25,721 bases of DNA, from NCBI GenBank assembly GCA_002315195.1, contig DCGD01000147.1:22681-48401 (forward strand), in the 5' to 3' direction. Each line of letters begins with the position of its first letter. The first letter of the stretch is position 1. The translations under genes and the position numbers were made by a program. Below the pieces are notes generated by a model that saw nothing but the letters and a program-made list of their open reading frames with translations, searched no databases and was not told the DNA's origin. The DNA is from Prevotellaceae bacterium UBA1787. Lineage in GTDB: Bacteria > Bacteroidota > Bacteroidia > Bacteroidales > Bacteroidaceae. Below are positions 14,394 through 23,287 of this stretch, in pieces.

Positions 14394-16433
14394 ATGGATA
14401 ATCGTTTCAATCGGACTTTGGTCACCGCGGCCTTGCCTTATGCCAATGGAGGAGTCCACATAGGGCATCTTGCGGGAGTCTATGTTCCTGCCGACATTTA
14501 TGTACGTTACTTGCGTCTGAAAGGCGAAGACGTTCTTTTCATCTGCGGTTCAGACGAACACGGAGTGCCTGTCACCATGCGTGCGCGCAAGGAAGGATGC
14601 ACCGTGCAGGAGGTTGTTGACCGTTACAATGCCATTATCAAAGACAGTTTCAAGGAATTTGGCATCAGTTTTGATACATTCGGACGCACGACTTCCAAAA
14701 CCCATTACCGCGTTGCAAGCGAAATATTCCGTACCATATACGACAAAGGGCTTTTTGTTGAAGAAGAATCGGAGCAATACTACGATGAGGAAGCCAAGAC
14801 ATTCCTCGCTGACCGCTACATCGTTGGAGAATGTCCTCATTGCCATGCAGAGGGGGCATACGGAGATCAATGCGAGAAATGCGGCAGTGCACTGAGTCCA
14901 ACTGAACTCATCAACCCTCATAGTACCGTCAGTGGAAGTCAACCGGTTCTCAAGAAGACGAAGCACTGGTACCTGCCTCTCGACAAGTATCAACCCTGGT
15001 TGGAAGAATGGATCCTGAAAGGTCACAAGGAATGGCGTTCCAACGTCTATGGCCAGTGCAAAAGTTGGTTGGATACCGGCCTGCGTCCAAGAGCGGTCAG
15101 CCGTGACCTGGATTGGGGAATTCCCGTACCCGTGGAGGGAGCGGAAGGCAAGGTACTCTATGTGTGGTTCGACGCTCCGATAGGTTATATCAGCAATACC
15201 ATTGACCTTCGTCCAAATGATTGGGAAAAGTGGTGGAAAAGCGAAGATACCCGACTCATTCATTTCATTGGAAAGGACAATATCGTGTTCCACTGCATCG
15301 TGTTCCCAACCGTACTCAAGGCGGAAGGTAGTTACATCCTGCCTGACAATGTGCCGTCCAATGAATTCTTGAATTTGGAAGACAATAAGATATCCACTTC
15401 CCGAAACTATGCCGTTTGGTTGCATGATTACCTGAAAGACTTTCCTAAAAAACAGGATGTCCTACGCTATGTGCTGACTGCGAACGCACCGGAAACCAAA
15501 GACAACAATTTCACATGGAAAGATTTCCAGGCGCGCAACAACAACGAGTTGGTTGCGGTTTATGGAAATTTTGTAAACCGTGCCTTGCAACTGACAAAGA
15601 AATACTATGGCGGCGTTGTTCCTGTCTTGGGTGAAATGACGGATTATGACCGACAGATTATTTCAGATTTCACCGATGTCAAGAACCGAATGGAACAGTT
15701 GTTGGATACCTTCCATTTCCGCGATGCGCAAAAAGAAGCAATGGAACTGGCGCGCATAGGCAACAAATATCTTGCTGAAAGTGAACCTTGGAAACTCATC
15801 AAGACGAATCCCGAGCGCGTAAAGACTGTTTTGTACATATCGCTGCAATTGGTCGCAAACCTCAGCATAGCTTTTGAACCGTTTCTTCCTTTCAGTAGCG
15901 AGCGACTGAGAAAGATGATTAATTTGGATGCTTTCAACTGGAATGACCTTGGGCGTTTGGATATATTGAGCGAAAATCATCAAATGTCCGAACCATCTCT
16001 GCTGTTCAGCAAGATAGAGGATCCGGAAGTGGAGGCCCAGGTGAAACGCCTTGAAGATACCATAAAAGAAAACGAGGCGGCTCAACATAAAGCGGAGCCG
16101 GTAAAGCCCAATGTCGCTTTTGACGATTTTGGAAAATTGGACATCAGGGTCGGTCTTGTCACCGCTTGCGAAAAAGTACCGAAGAAGAACAAATTGTTGA
16201 AATTCACCATTGACGATGGCATGGGGGGGCGTACCATTGTGAGCGGCATAGCGCAACATTACAAACCCGATGAATTGGTAGGAAAGCAAGTTTGCTTCAT
16301 CGCCAATTTCGCGCCGCGCAAATTCGGTGATATCGAAAGTCAGGGCATGATCCTCAGTGCCGTAGATTTTGATGAATCATTGAGTGTAGTCACCACTTCC
16401 AAGACCGTCAAGCCGGGAAGCAAAGTTGAATAG
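14394..16433 (+). CDS. metG: Methionyl-tRNA synthetase
   Basis: A 679-residue class I synthetase that charges tRNA-Met. The Rossmann domain has the HIGH motif as HIGH at 22-25. The zinc knuckle has four cysteines, Cys147/150 and Cys160/163 (CPHC, CEKC). The KMSKS loop is the family variant KISTSRN at 332-338. After the anticodon-binding helices comes a linker rich in charged residues, then a C-terminal tRNA-binding domain of the EMAPII/Trbp111 type from about residue 573 ([13 protein letters not shown]...). This long form works as a dimer. rbfA starts 14 bp later, so the two translation genes are cotranscribed. Confidence 0.98.
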   Translation: MDNRFNRTLVTAALPYANGGVHIGHLAGVYVPADIYVRYLRLKGEDVLFICGSDEHGVPVTMRARKEGCTVQEVVDRYNAIIKDSFKEFGISFDTFGRTTSKTHYRVASEIFRTIYDKGLFVEEESEQYYDEEAKTFLADRYIVGECPHCHAEGAYGDQCEKCGSALSPTELINPHSTVSGSQPVLKKTKHWYLPLDKYQPWLEEWILKGHKEWRSNVYGQCKSWLDTGLRPRAVSRDLDWGIPVPVEGAEGKVLYVWFDAPIGYISNTIDLRPNDWEKWWKSEDTRLIHFIGKDNIVFHCIVFPTVLKAEGSYILPDNVPSNEFLNLEDNKISTSRNYAVWLHDYLKDFPKKQDVLRYVLTANAPETKDNNFTWKDFQARNNNELVAVYGNFVNRALQLTKKYYGGVVPVLGEMTDYDRQIISDFTDVKNRMEQLLDTFHFRDAQKEAMELARIGNKYLAESEPWKLIKTNPERVKTVLYISLQLVANLSIAFEPFLPFSSERLRKMINLDAFNWNDLGRLDILSENHQMSEPSLLFSKIEDPEVEAQVKRLEDTIKENEAAQHKAEPVKPNVAFDDFGKLDIRVGLVTACEKVPKKNKLLKFTIDDGMGGRTIVSGIAQHYKPDELVGKQVCFIANFAPRKFGDIESQGMILSAVDFDESLSVVTTSKTVKPGSKVE

Positions 16434-16447
16434 TCATTTTTAATCGC

Positions 16448-16783
16448 ATGGAAACCACCAGACAAATAAAAATAGGGCGTCTCATACAGAAAGAACTCAG
16501 TGAGATGTTTCTTGTCCAAGCCAAGGCCATGCCCGGGATTGTGCTGACGGTAAGTCACTGCCGCATTTCCCCAGACTTGAGTTACTGCAGTGTATATCTG
16601 AGCGTATTCCCATCCGCAAGGGCGCAGGAAACGGTAGAAGCCGTCACGGCGAACGGCAGAACCGTCCGCTATGATTTGGGACAAAGGCTGCGCCATCAGT
16701 TGCGCATTATTCCCGAATTGCGTTTCTTCGTGGACGATACGCTGGATCAGATGGAACATATAGATGAATTATTGAAGAAATAG
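16448..16783 (+). CDS. rbfA: 30S ribosome-binding factor A
   Basis: A 111-residue KH-fold protein that binds the maturing 30S subunit and helps process the 5' end of 16S rRNA, also important for cold growth. The family pattern is clear: the N-terminal RQIKIGRLIQKELSEMF helix (5-21), the core VLTVSHCRISPDLSYCSVYLS with the strand pattern (32-52), and the C-terminal LRIIPELRFFVDDTLD (84-99). The ATG at 16448 lies 14 bp after metG stop. A strong hairpin follows 16 bp after its own stop. Confidence 0.95.
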   Translation: METTRQIKIGRLIQKELSEMFLVQAKAMPGIVLTVSHCRISPDLSYCSVYLSVFPSARAQETVEAVTANGRTVRYDLGQRLRHQLRIIPELRFFVDDTLDQMEHIDELLKK

Positions 16784-16799
16784 CATTTCCGTCATTCAA

Positions 16800-16828
16800 G
16801 GAGTGAGGACGCATGCAGTCCTCACTCC
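16800..16828 (+). terminator. Perfect 11-bp hairpin after rbfA
   Basis: GGAGTGAGGAC, loop GCATGCA, GTCCTCACTCC. No T-tract follows, so it may end or only stabilise the metG-rbfA message; the permease gene starts 15 bp later and has no promoter box of its own. Confidence 0.5.
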
Positions 16829-16843
16829 GCTCATGTCACTTAA

Positions 16844-18076
16844 ATGAATTTTCCATTTTACATTGCGCGCAGATACCTTTTCTCGAAAAAGAGTCACAAT
16901 GCCATTAACATCATTTCCTTGATTTCCATGTTAGGCGTTGCCATTACTTCCATGGCGATGATTTGCGTTCTGTCTGTATTCAACGGCTTTCAAGATCTTG
17001 TCGCGTCATGTTGCACAGAGTTTGATCCCATATTGAAAGTCCAACCGACCATCGGGAAGACTTTTAATCAAAACGATTCCATCATTGAAACCATAAAAAA
17101 AGACAAAGACGTCAGCGTTGTATGTGGTGTTCTTGAAGATAAGGCCATGGCGCAATATGGAGAGAAACAAGCGATGATAACCTTGATGGGTGTGGAAGAC
17201 AATTTTGCGGCGTGTACGAACATCGAAAATGCCTTGTATGGAAATGGTGAATTCATACTTCATGCCGATGTGCTGAACTACGGAGTTCCCGGTATCCGTT
17301 TGGCCATGTTCTTCGATATGGGGAGTAGTTTTACGGATCCCATTGAAATCTATACGCCGCGTGCGATGGCGGAAGTCAATGTGGCCAATCCTTTGGAGAA
17401 TTTCAATCAGGATGAATTGAATTCCACAGGCGTTGTCTTCTCTGTAAACCAAAAGAAATACGATCAGGAATATATCATTTCGTCCCTAAAGTTTGCACAG
17501 CGAATGTTTGAGAAAGACAACCAGCTAAGTGCTTTGGAACTTAAATTGGCGGAGGGCGCCGATTGTGACAAAGTGCAGGAAAGACTGCAGAGACTCGTCG
17601 GGAGAAAATTCAAGGTTGCCAACAGATACGAACAGCAGGATGATGTTTTCCGTATCATGAAAACGGAAAAATACATGTCGTATGTTTTTCTTACTTTTAT
17701 TCTCTTGACCGCGTGTTTCAACATTGTCGGCTCTCTTTCCATGCTCATCATTGACAAAAAGAAAGACATTCAGACCATACGCGATTTAGGCGCCAACGAG
17801 AAACAAATCCGTCAGATATTTTTGTTGGAAGGACGAATGATTTCCATAAATGGTGCCATAATGGGAATTATCATAGGCATCATACTCTGTCTCATTCAAC
17901 AAGTGTTTGGTGTCATTTCGTTAGGAGAACAATCCGGTGCCTTTATTGTGGACAGTTACCCCGTAACAGTCAGAGTATCCGACATTATCCTTACGTTTGT
18001 TACGGTGCTTGTGGTTTCCTTCATCACGGCATGGTATCCGGTAAAGGTGTTGAGTCAGAAACTGACGGAAAGATGA
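16844..18076 (+). CDS. LolC/LolE-type ABC transporter permease
   Basis: A 410-residue inner-membrane permease of the FtsX/LolCE family. It has one N-terminal membrane segment (about 22-46), a large periplasmic domain (about 50-270), and three C-terminal segments (about 275-305, 328-355, 375-400). The start FPFYIARRYLFSKKSHNAIN and the following FNGFQDLV are typical of Bacteroidota lipoprotein-release permeases, which extract lipoproteins from the inner membrane with an ATPase partner. No LolD-type ATPase gene is in the window. It follows rbfA after 60 bp with a hairpin between; readthrough from metG-rbfA seems the likely source of transcription. Family sure, substrate by analogy. Confidence 0.9.
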   Translation: MNFPFYIARRYLFSKKSHNAINIISLISMLGVAITSMAMICVLSVFNGFQDLVASCCTEFDPILKVQPTIGKTFNQNDSIIETIKKDKDVSVVCGVLEDKAMAQYGEKQAMITLMGVEDNFAACTNIENALYGNGEFILHADVLNYGVPGIRLAMFFDMGSSFTDPIEIYTPRAMAEVNVANPLENFNQDELNSTGVVFSVNQKKYDQEYIISSLKFAQRMFEKDNQLSALELKLAEGADCDKVQERLQRLVGRKFKVANRYEQQDDVFRIMKTEKYMSYVFLTFILLTACFNIVGSLSMLIIDKKKDIQTIRDLGANEKQIRQIFLLEGRMISINGAIMGIIIGIILCLIQQVFGVISLGEQSGAFIVDSYPVTVRVSDIILTFVTVLVVSFITAWYPVKVLSQKLTER

Positions 18077-18135
18077 AAGGTTTCAAGGTGGAACCGCATA
18101 AATCCCACAACATTGTTTTGAATTTCGTCAAAAGT

Positions 18136-18999
18136 TCAAAACATGTTTTCAAATGACAAATGCTCTGAATGGATTTTCTCATTCAAGAAGAACTGGGCGC
18201 TTTCGTCAAATTTCTCACAGGATTCTGTGGTTAAGAAACTGCAGGCGCCCCCTTTCGTAAGGCGGCTCTCCATCTCGGAGTGGCGTTTTAAATAATCCTG
18301 CAACCTTTCCGCGACGTATTTGCCCTGTTGCATTACGTTGACATGTTTCGGGATGTATTGTCGTATCTTTGAAACAAGGAAAGGGAAGTGCGTACATCCC
18401 AGCAACAGTAAATCTATCTTAGTGTCACGGGCCAAAATGTTGTCAATGTATTTTTTCACAAAATAATCCGCCCCTGGTTTGTCGTATTCAAAGTTCTCAA
18501 CCAACGGCACCCACATGGGGCAGGCTTGTCCAACAACGGTGATGTCGGGATGTAATTTTCGGATTTCCATTTCATAGGAATTGGAATCGATGGTCCCTTG
18601 GGTGGCCAGCAATCCAACATGACGGGTTACGGTCAACGAGCCTATGATTTCAGCGGTCGGACGAATTACGCCGAGTACGCGTCTGTTTTGATCAAGCCTT
18701 GGCAAGTCATTCTGCTGGATGGAACGCAGAGCTTTTGCGGATGCCGTGTTGCATGCCAGTATTACAATATGGCAGCCACGCTCGAAAAGGGCCGTGACAC
18801 CTTGCAAGGTATATCGATAAACCACGTCAAATGAACGTGTGCCGTAAGGCGCCCGTGCGTTGTCTCCCAAAAACAAGTAATCGTAACGTGGCAGGAGAGA
18901 TCGAATTTCCCGCAACACCGTCAAACCGCCAAAACCTGAATCAAAGACTCCGATAGGTCCGGATGTTTGAGGAAAAGAAACCGATTGTGAGTGTTCCAT
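18136..18999 (-). CDS. murI: Glutamate racemase
   Basis: A 287-residue enzyme that makes D-glutamate for peptidoglycan. Both catalytic cysteines are present: Cys83 in ACNTASA and Cys202 in GCTHFP (with His204). The N-terminal FDSGFGGLTVLR block (19-30) and GDNARAPYG (45-53) bind the substrate. The ATG at 18999 is preferred over an in-frame TTG at 19008. It starts 21 bp after the stop of the ompH/skp-like gene, a common Bacteroidota arrangement in which both serve the cell envelope. The C-terminal tail (after about residue 245) is longer than in E. coli and low in conservation. Convergent with the permease gene. Confidence 0.97.
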   Translation of the reverse strand: MEHSQSVSFPQTSGPIGVFDSGFGGLTVLREIRSLLPRYDYLFLGDNARAPYGTRSFDVVYRYTLQGVTALFERGCHIVILACNTASAKALRSIQQNDLPRLDQNRRVLGVIRPTAEIIGSLTVTRHVGLLATQGTIDSNSYEMEIRKLHPDITVVGQACPMWVPLVENFEYDKPGADYFVKKYIDNILARDTKIDLLLLGCTHFPFLVSKIRQYIPKHVNVMQQGKYVAERLQDYLKRHSEMESRLTKGGACSFLTTESCEKFDESAQFFLNEKIHSEHLSFENMF

Positions 19000-19020
19000 T
19001 TGTCGCAAAGAAAATATCTT

Positions 19021-19656
19021 TTATGGAATGGGTTCCTCTGTATCTTTGATGACCGGTGCGGTGATGCTCTGTCCGTCCACGAAAGGTGCGATTAAGGGTA
19101 TGACTTTGCCTGCCAGTCGTGCTTTTACAATATCGGTCAAATCCTTGCCTGCCTGATGGTGAATGAACGGAAAATCCTTATTGTCTGTGTTTAGAATAAA
19201 AATCAATCCATTTTCTTGACCAATCAGTGCCAATGCGCTGTCCAGCTTGGCTATCAAAGGTTGCATCATTTCATCTTCCGCTTTGTTAAGCAGGCGTTCA
19301 GCTTCTTTTCTGAAAGAAACACCCTGTTCCATTGCCACCTGCAATTCTTTCTGTCGTTTCAACATGATTTCCTGTGGGAAATTTTTTTGTCCGTCCAAAA
19401 AATCCGCAAACATCTTCTTGAATTTCTCTTCGTTGTATTGAGCCTCCTTGTCGTACTTCTCACGTAGATTGTTCAATGATTGCTGCGCCGCTGCATATTC
19501 CGGCATGTTTTGCAACACATTCTTATAACCAAGATATCCAAACTGATACTGCTGCGTCTGCTGTGTCTGTGATGCTTGTTGCGACCAAGCATCATCAGGC
19601 GACAGGACTGACAAGGCAATGACAACAGAAGCAAATAATATTCGCGGGCTATTCAT
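19021..19656 (-). CDS. OmpH/Skp-family periplasmic chaperone
   Basis: A 211-residue exported protein with a signal peptide (about 1-25, cleavage near AWSQ), a Gln/Thr-rich linker, then the OmpH/Skp fold: a short beta part (FGYLGYKNVLQNMPEY, 39-54), a long charged coiled coil (about 55-140) and a returning beta strand (NGLIFILNTD, about 149-158). Skp-type trimers hold unfolded outer-membrane proteins on the way to BamA. In Bacteroidota copies of this gene usually follow bamA; here no bamA is seen within the window, and the gene is first in a two-gene unit with murI. The proline-rich C-terminal tail is extra. Confidence 0.88.
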   Translation of the reverse strand: MNSPRILFASVVIALSVLSPDDAWSQQASQTQQTQQYQFGYLGYKNVLQNMPEYAAAQQSLNNLREKYDKEAQYNEEKFKKMFADFLDGQKNFPQEIMLKRQKELQVAMEQGVSFRKEAERLLNKAEDEMMQPLIAKLDSALALIGQENGLIFILNTDNKDFPFIHHQAGKDLTDIVKARLAGKVIPLIAPFVDGQSITAPVIKDTEEPIP

Positions 19657-19681
19657 ACTCTTGTTTTAAGATTTGTCGATG

Positions 19682-19689
19682 CAAAGATA
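19682..19689 (-). promoter_or_regulatory. -7 promoter box, ompH/skp-murI
   Basis: Reads TATCTTTG on the minus strand, 25 bp before the ATG at 19656. Confidence 0.6.
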
Positions 19690-19743
19690 GATTTAAATTT
19701 TCACTTAACCTGAAATTGCCTCACAAAACACCAAACTTTAAGT

Positions 19744-20706
19744 TTACTTAACAGATGCCCGCAAAAATGCGCTTACAGCTTCTGCCATTTTCCGGCCTTT
19801 GTCCGGGGTCAGTTTCGGAAAACCATGGTGGTCACCATCCACCGTATATAATTCCGCCGGTACGCCACGTTTCCGCAACGCTTGATAGAGGTCGGTGGAT
19901 TGCTTGTAGGGTACTATCACGTCCGAATCACCATGCAGGATGATGGTAGGCACGGCGCGGTTCAAGTATGTCACGGGGGAATATGCTTTGGCAACTTTTC
20001 TGCGAAGTTTCGGATGGTCTGCATCCTGTTTCGTGAACGCATTCAACAGCACCTCGCGTATTTCAATGTAATCTTTCCAAATGTTCTTGTCAAATTTTTT
20101 CTTAAATTCAGTTTTGGTCATGCCGGCTTGAAGCAGGTCATCTATGTCAGTAGGGCCAAAAATATCCACCACCCCATTTACGGCGCTGCTGTATCCCCGT
20201 AATTCAGGCGCGCCAAACGCCACACACTCCGGCGCCCATCCCGTCATCAAGGCCAAATGCCCCCCGGCGGAACCACCACCTACAACAATGTGGTTAATGT
20301 CAAAGTCATACTTGCCACTCATCTTCCTTACCCAACGTACCGCGTCTTTGCAGTCACTCAAGGGGTCGGGAAAACAAAGGCCGTTGTCTTTTGAAATTAG
20401 GCGGTATTCCACGCTCACGACACTGTAACCATCCTTCATCAGACGAGTGCAGATGTCCCTCAAAAAATGGCCGCGCACTTCCCTGCAACTACCGTACATC
20501 CACGCACCTCCATGAAAATATATGAACACGGGGTGCAGTTTGCCATCAGGAATGTTCTTTGACTGGTACAAATCCAATTTCAAGGGCGTACCGTCTATTT
20601 GTTTATACACAATATCCTCCGTTAGATTTATTTCGGGAGTATCACCGAAACAAGTCCAACTGATAGCAAACAAAAACAAACATGAAATAACAATACGTTT
20701 CAACAT
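19744..20706 (-). CDS. Secreted alpha/beta-hydrolase esterase
   Basis: A 320-residue exported esterase of the hormone-sensitive-lipase/BD-FAE type. It has a signal peptide (1-21), the oxyanion motif HGGAW (65-69), the nucleophile Ser146 in GGGSAGG, the acid Asp262 in HGDSDVIVP and the base His294 in DHHGF. Such enzymes in gut Bacteroidota often remove acetyl or feruloyl groups from plant polysaccharides; a peptide or lipid ester cannot be excluded. The ATG at 20706 is chosen since the signal peptide begins there. The gene is divergent from the Gfo/Idh/MocA oxidoreductase gene; their promoter boxes lie 42 bp apart, so they could be co-regulated. Confidence 0.88.
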   Translation of the reverse strand: MLKRIVISCLFLFAISWTCFGDTPEINLTEDIVYKQIDGTPLKLDLYQSKNIPDGKLHPVFIYFHGGAWMYGSCREVRGHFLRDICTRLMKDGYSVVSVEYRLISKDNGLCFPDPLSDCKDAVRWVRKMSGKYDFDINHIVVGGGSAGGHLALMTGWAPECVAFGAPELRGYSSAVNGVVDIFGPTDIDDLLQAGMTKTEFKKKFDKNIWKDYIEIREVLLNAFTKQDADHPKLRRKVAKAYSPVTYLNRAVPTIILHGDSDVIVPYKQSTDLYQALRKRGVPAELYTVDGDHHGFPKLTPDKGRKMAEAVSAFLRASVK

Positions 20707-20730
20707 CTTCCAATGATTAGAAATATCACG

Positions 20731-20738
20731 CAAATTTA
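20731..20738 (-). promoter_or_regulatory. -7 promoter box, esterase gene
   Basis: Reads TAAATTTG on the minus strand, 24 bp before the ATG at 20706. Confidence 0.55.
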
Positions 20739-20780
20739 CAAAAAATGTCAAATTTTATTTTACCAAACAATAAAAAGAAC

Positions 20781-20788
20781 TATATTTG
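20781..20788 (+). promoter_or_regulatory. -7 promoter box, oxidoreductase gene
   Basis: Reads TATATTTG, 83 bp before the ATG at 20872. This is the longest leader in the window and it contains a small hairpin at 20806-20830. Confidence 0.5.
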
Positions 20789-20805
20789 CCCCATATTTCT
20801 TTGGA

Positions 20806-20830
20806 AAAGTGTTCAATTCCCTGACACTTT
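20806..20830 (+). other. Small hairpin in the oxidoreductase leader
   Basis: AAAGTGT (20806-20812) pairs with ACACTTT (20824-20830) around an 11-nt loop. It has no T-tract. It might affect stability or translation of the message, but chance is possible. Confidence 0.3.
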
Positions 20831-20871
20831 GCAATTGTACGATTAATTATTACAAGGATAAAACTAAATCT

Positions 20872-22194
20872 ATGGACAGAAGGGATTTTATTAAAAAGGC
20901 GGCAGCAGTAGGATTAACGCTCTACGCTTCGCCCATGTTGGTGAGGGCAGCGGACCAGCAGACGAAGAAAACCGGTGCCAACGACAAGATTCGTGTGGGT
21001 CTCATTGGCTGTAATAATATGGGATTCTCTGATTTGCAGTCGTTCCTCCGCAACTCGGAGGTTGAATGTATCGCGCTTGCCGACATTGATAGTAAGGTAT
21101 TGGAACGGCGCGCCGCCGAAACCGAAAAAATTCAGGGTAAGAAAGTCAAGAATTTGTATTCGGATTGGCGTCGACTGATTGACAACAAAGATGTGGACGT
21201 GGTCATTATCGGTACGCCCGATCATTGGCATTGTCTGCAGTTGGTGGCAGCGTGCGAAGCCGGCAAGGACGTTTATTGTGAAAAACCCTTGGGCAACAGC
21301 ATCGAGGAATGCAACATCATGGTTCGTGCGGCTCAGAAATATGATCGTGTCGTGCAGGTTGGTCAATGGCAGCGCAGCGACCCTCACTGGCAGGATGCCA
21401 TGGATTTTGTCCACAGTGGGAAATTAGGGAAGATACGAACCGTAAGAGTGTTCTCTTACCAGGGGTGGTGTCCGTCCATTCCCGTGGTGGCTGATGAGCC
21501 GGTTCCCGAGGGTGTTGACTATGACATGTGGCTCGGTCCGGCGCCCAAACGTCCATTCAACAGAAACCGTTTCCATTTCACCTTCAGGTGGTTTTGGGAT
21601 TACGCCGGTGGGTTGATGACCGACTGGGGCGTTCATCTGCTTGATTATGCCCTCTACGGAATGAATGTCACCGCACCAAAAACCATCATGGCATCGGGAG
21701 GCAAGTTCGGGTACCCAGAAGACGCCTGCGAAACGCCCGACTTGCTGCAGACGGTCTATACTTTCGATGGTTTCACCGTTCTTTGGGACCATGCCATTGG
21801 CATCAACGACGGCGCTTACGGACGTACCCATGGCTTGGGTTTCGTAGGTGAGAATGGCACGTTGGTGGTTGACCGAAGCGGTTGGGAAGTTATTCCGGAA
21901 AATGTCTCAGGGAAAAAACGCATGGAACCGGTGGAATTGCATAAATCCTACGGCGGTGGCGGACTCAATCTCCATGTCAAGAATTACCTCGAGTGTATCA
22001 AGAGCCACAATCGTTTGGGTTGCAATGCCAACATAGAAATCGGCGCTCACATTGCCAAGTTCTCACAATTGGGAAATATTGCTTATCGAACGGGCAAGAA
22101 ACTTGTTTGGGACGGAAAATCGTTCGGAGATGCCGAGGCGGACAAGTATCTCTGCAAGACTTATCGCAATCCTTGGAAACTTCCGAAAATTTAG
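20872..22194 (+). CDS. Tat-exported Gfo/Idh/MocA family oxidoreductase
   Basis: A 440-residue NAD(P)-dependent sugar-type dehydrogenase. A twin-arginine signal starts it (MDRRDFIKKAA with a hydrophobic stretch to about 26), so it is probably exported already folded with its cofactor. The Rossmann fold has GLIGCNNMG (43-51) and the acidic ADID turn (70-73). The family lysine is Lys138 in CEKPLG. The motif DWGVHLLDYALYG follows in the C-terminal alpha/beta domain. The intact EKP motif argues for a dehydrogenase rather than the related GH109 glycosidases. I chose the ATG at 20872 because the Tat signal begins there; an in-frame ATG 159 bp upstream lies before the promoter box. A lipoprotein gene follows after 48 bp. 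Confidence 0.9.
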   Translation: MDRRDFIKKAAAVGLTLYASPMLVRAADQQTKKTGANDKIRVGLIGCNNMGFSDLQSFLRNSEVECIALADIDSKVLERRAAETEKIQGKKVKNLYSDWRRLIDNKDVDVVIIGTPDHWHCLQLVAACEAGKDVYCEKPLGNSIEECNIMVRAAQKYDRVVQVGQWQRSDPHWQDAMDFVHSGKLGKIRTVRVFSYQGWCPSIPVVADEPVPEGVDYDMWLGPAPKRPFNRNRFHFTFRWFWDYAGGLMTDWGVHLLDYALYGMNVTAPKTIMASGGKFGYPEDACETPDLLQTVYTFDGFTVLWDHAIGINDGAYGRTHGLGFVGENGTLVVDRSGWEVIPENVSGKKRMEPVELHKSYGGGGLNLHVKNYLECIKSHNRLGCNANIEIGAHIAKFSQLGNIAYRTGKKLVWDGKSFGDAEADKYLCKTYRNPWKLPKI

Positions 22195-22242
22195 GGAATG
22201 TTGTTGTTTTGGCATTAAGTTCAGTAATACTACTGCAATTCA

Positions 22243-22614
22243 ATGAAACAAATCGTTTTTTTATGGTTGGTTGTCGCCTTGTTGTGCGCAACATCATGTA
22301 CAAGCAAGTTCAATCCGGCGTTGGCGCAACAAAAAATTTCAGAAGCGGAGGCGGAGGTCAGCGAAGCAAGCGTGCTTGTCCAGAAAATGGCCTCACGTTT
22401 TGACAGCGTCCAGAACGTCAAGTACAGGACGGAAGCGGACAAAGATTCAGCCATCAATGTCGCCGAAGAAAACGTGGCTAAGGCAAAATCCATATTTGAA
22501 CATGCCCGGCAGAAGTTTGAAGCAGCCAAACAAGCTTACAAGGATGCAACCGACACCGATTATGTAGACACGCTCTATCAAGTTGTGGAATGTGACAATA
22601 CCGAACCGGAGTAA
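22243..22614 (+). CDS. Small coiled-coil lipoprotein
   Basis: A 123-residue predicted lipoprotein. The signal peptide ends in CATSC, so Cys19 should carry the lipid. The rest (about 30-105) is almost entirely Ala/Glu/Lys/Gln/Asp with a heptad-like pattern, predicting a long alpha-helical coiled coil on the periplasmic or surface side, and the end is acidic. I do not recognise a family. It lies 48 bp after the oxidoreductase stop with no promoter box, so it is probably cotranscribed. A 14-bp perfect hairpin about 200 bp downstream is the next terminator candidate. Confidence 0.75.
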   Translation: MKQIVFLWLVVALLCATSCTSKFNPALAQQKISEAEAEVSEASVLVQKMASRFDSVQNVKYRTEADKDSAINVAEENVAKAKSIFEHARQKFEAAKQAYKDATDTDYVDTLYQVVECDNTEPE

Positions 22615-22816
22615 CCACTGTTGTATTGGACTCAGTGGGTGCAAACGGTTGAAAAGTCAGGAATATGCCGTAAAACAAACTGAGAATCAGTGAGTCGCAG
22701 ATAAACAAGACTGCCGGCAAAGCAGCCGAGGCTAATTGAATGAATAGAGTGGTTTTCCATGAATATCAACGAAAGGCCAACGATTTTCTTGAACAACAAA
22801 AACCGTGCGGGTTTCA

Positions 22817-22854
22817 AAATGGAGTCCTTGTTCACAAGAGCAAGGACTCCATTT
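22817..22854. terminator. Perfect 14-bp hairpin
   Basis: AAATGGAGTCCTTG, a 10-nt loop, CAAGGACTCCATTT. A short T-run closes it on either strand, so it may end transcripts from the lipoprotein gene and any coming from the right. Confidence 0.6.
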
Positions 22855-23004
22855 CTTGACATCTTTGCTTATCGCGAATGGGGCATTTTCAATATTAAAC
22901 TTTGGTTGGTGACATGATTGAACATATTTCTTTGGACGAAAAATGCAAGTATAAAGATGTGACTTAAATCCGCGACTTGGTTATTGATTGTTTATTATAT
23001 GTTA

Positions 23005-23035
23005 TTGATCAACAAAATGTTGTTAGGTAACTTTG
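23005..23035 (+). promoter_or_regulatory. Promoter in front of the transposase remnant
   Basis: TTG at 23005-23007, a 20-bp spacer, TAACTTTG at 23028-23035. What follows is a frame interrupted by a stop after eight codons, so the promoter no longer drives a working gene unless it serves ruvB by readthrough. Confidence 0.45.
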
Positions 23036-23037
23036 TC

Positions 23038-23184
23038 ATGTCGGATTTTTCACTGCTTTGGTGACTGGAAACCGAAAGCGACAAAACCGTAACAGACATG
23101 GCGAAAGCAGCAATGAAATCCGGGAATCTCACTCCGTTTGGAGGAATGTTTCCAACCATGGGGCAATTTGCCTTCATGCTATAG
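23038..23184 (+). pseudogene. N-terminal remnant of an IS1380-type transposase
   Basis: In one frame there is an ATG at 23038 with a stop after eight codons, then an open stretch in the same frame to the stop at 23184. The part from the ATG at 23098 reads MAKAAMKSGNLTPFGGMF and then TMGQF, matching the usual start of IS1380-family transposases (basic residues, K-S, then LTPFGG.F and M.QF). The remaining roughly 400 residues of a transposase are absent; the sequence runs straight into the ruvB leader. I did not find the terminal inverted repeats. This is a family call from memory of the motif, without a search. Confidence 0.6.
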
Positions 23185-23263
23185 TCAATGATTATTTACA
23201 CCTTTATGTTTTGAATGAGAGAGTATTTTTGGAATGAAATAAGCATATCTCGCCCAATTATAT

Positions 23264-23271
23264 TATCTTTG
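23264..23271 (+). promoter_or_regulatory. -7 promoter box, ruvB operon
   Basis: Reads TATCTTTG, 16 bp before the ruvB ATG. Confidence 0.6.
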
Positions 23272-23287
23272 CAATCAAATACAATCA

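Larger units (their letters stand above)
22615..23263. other. 650-bp gap: hairpin, promoter, transposase remnant
   Basis: From left to right: about 200 bp with no recognisable gene (a 76-codon minus-strand frame at 22632-22862 runs through the hairpin and has no motif); the hairpin at 22817-22854; an AT-rich stretch; a two-element promoter at 23005-23035; and the broken start of an IS1380-type transposase ending at 23184. The last 80 bp lead to the ruvB promoter. Confidence 0.5.

Noticed and set aside
20872..22194. GH109 glycosidase reading of the Gfo/Idh/MocA protein
   Set aside because: The protein keeps the dehydrogenase motif CEKPLG with Lys138; to my knowledge GH109 enzymes differ at this motif. 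A dehydrogenase is the safer call.
22632..22862. 76-codon minus-strand ORF in the gap before ruvB
   Set aside because: It runs through the perfect hairpin at 22817-22854, has no promoter box and no recognisable motif, and its composition looks random.
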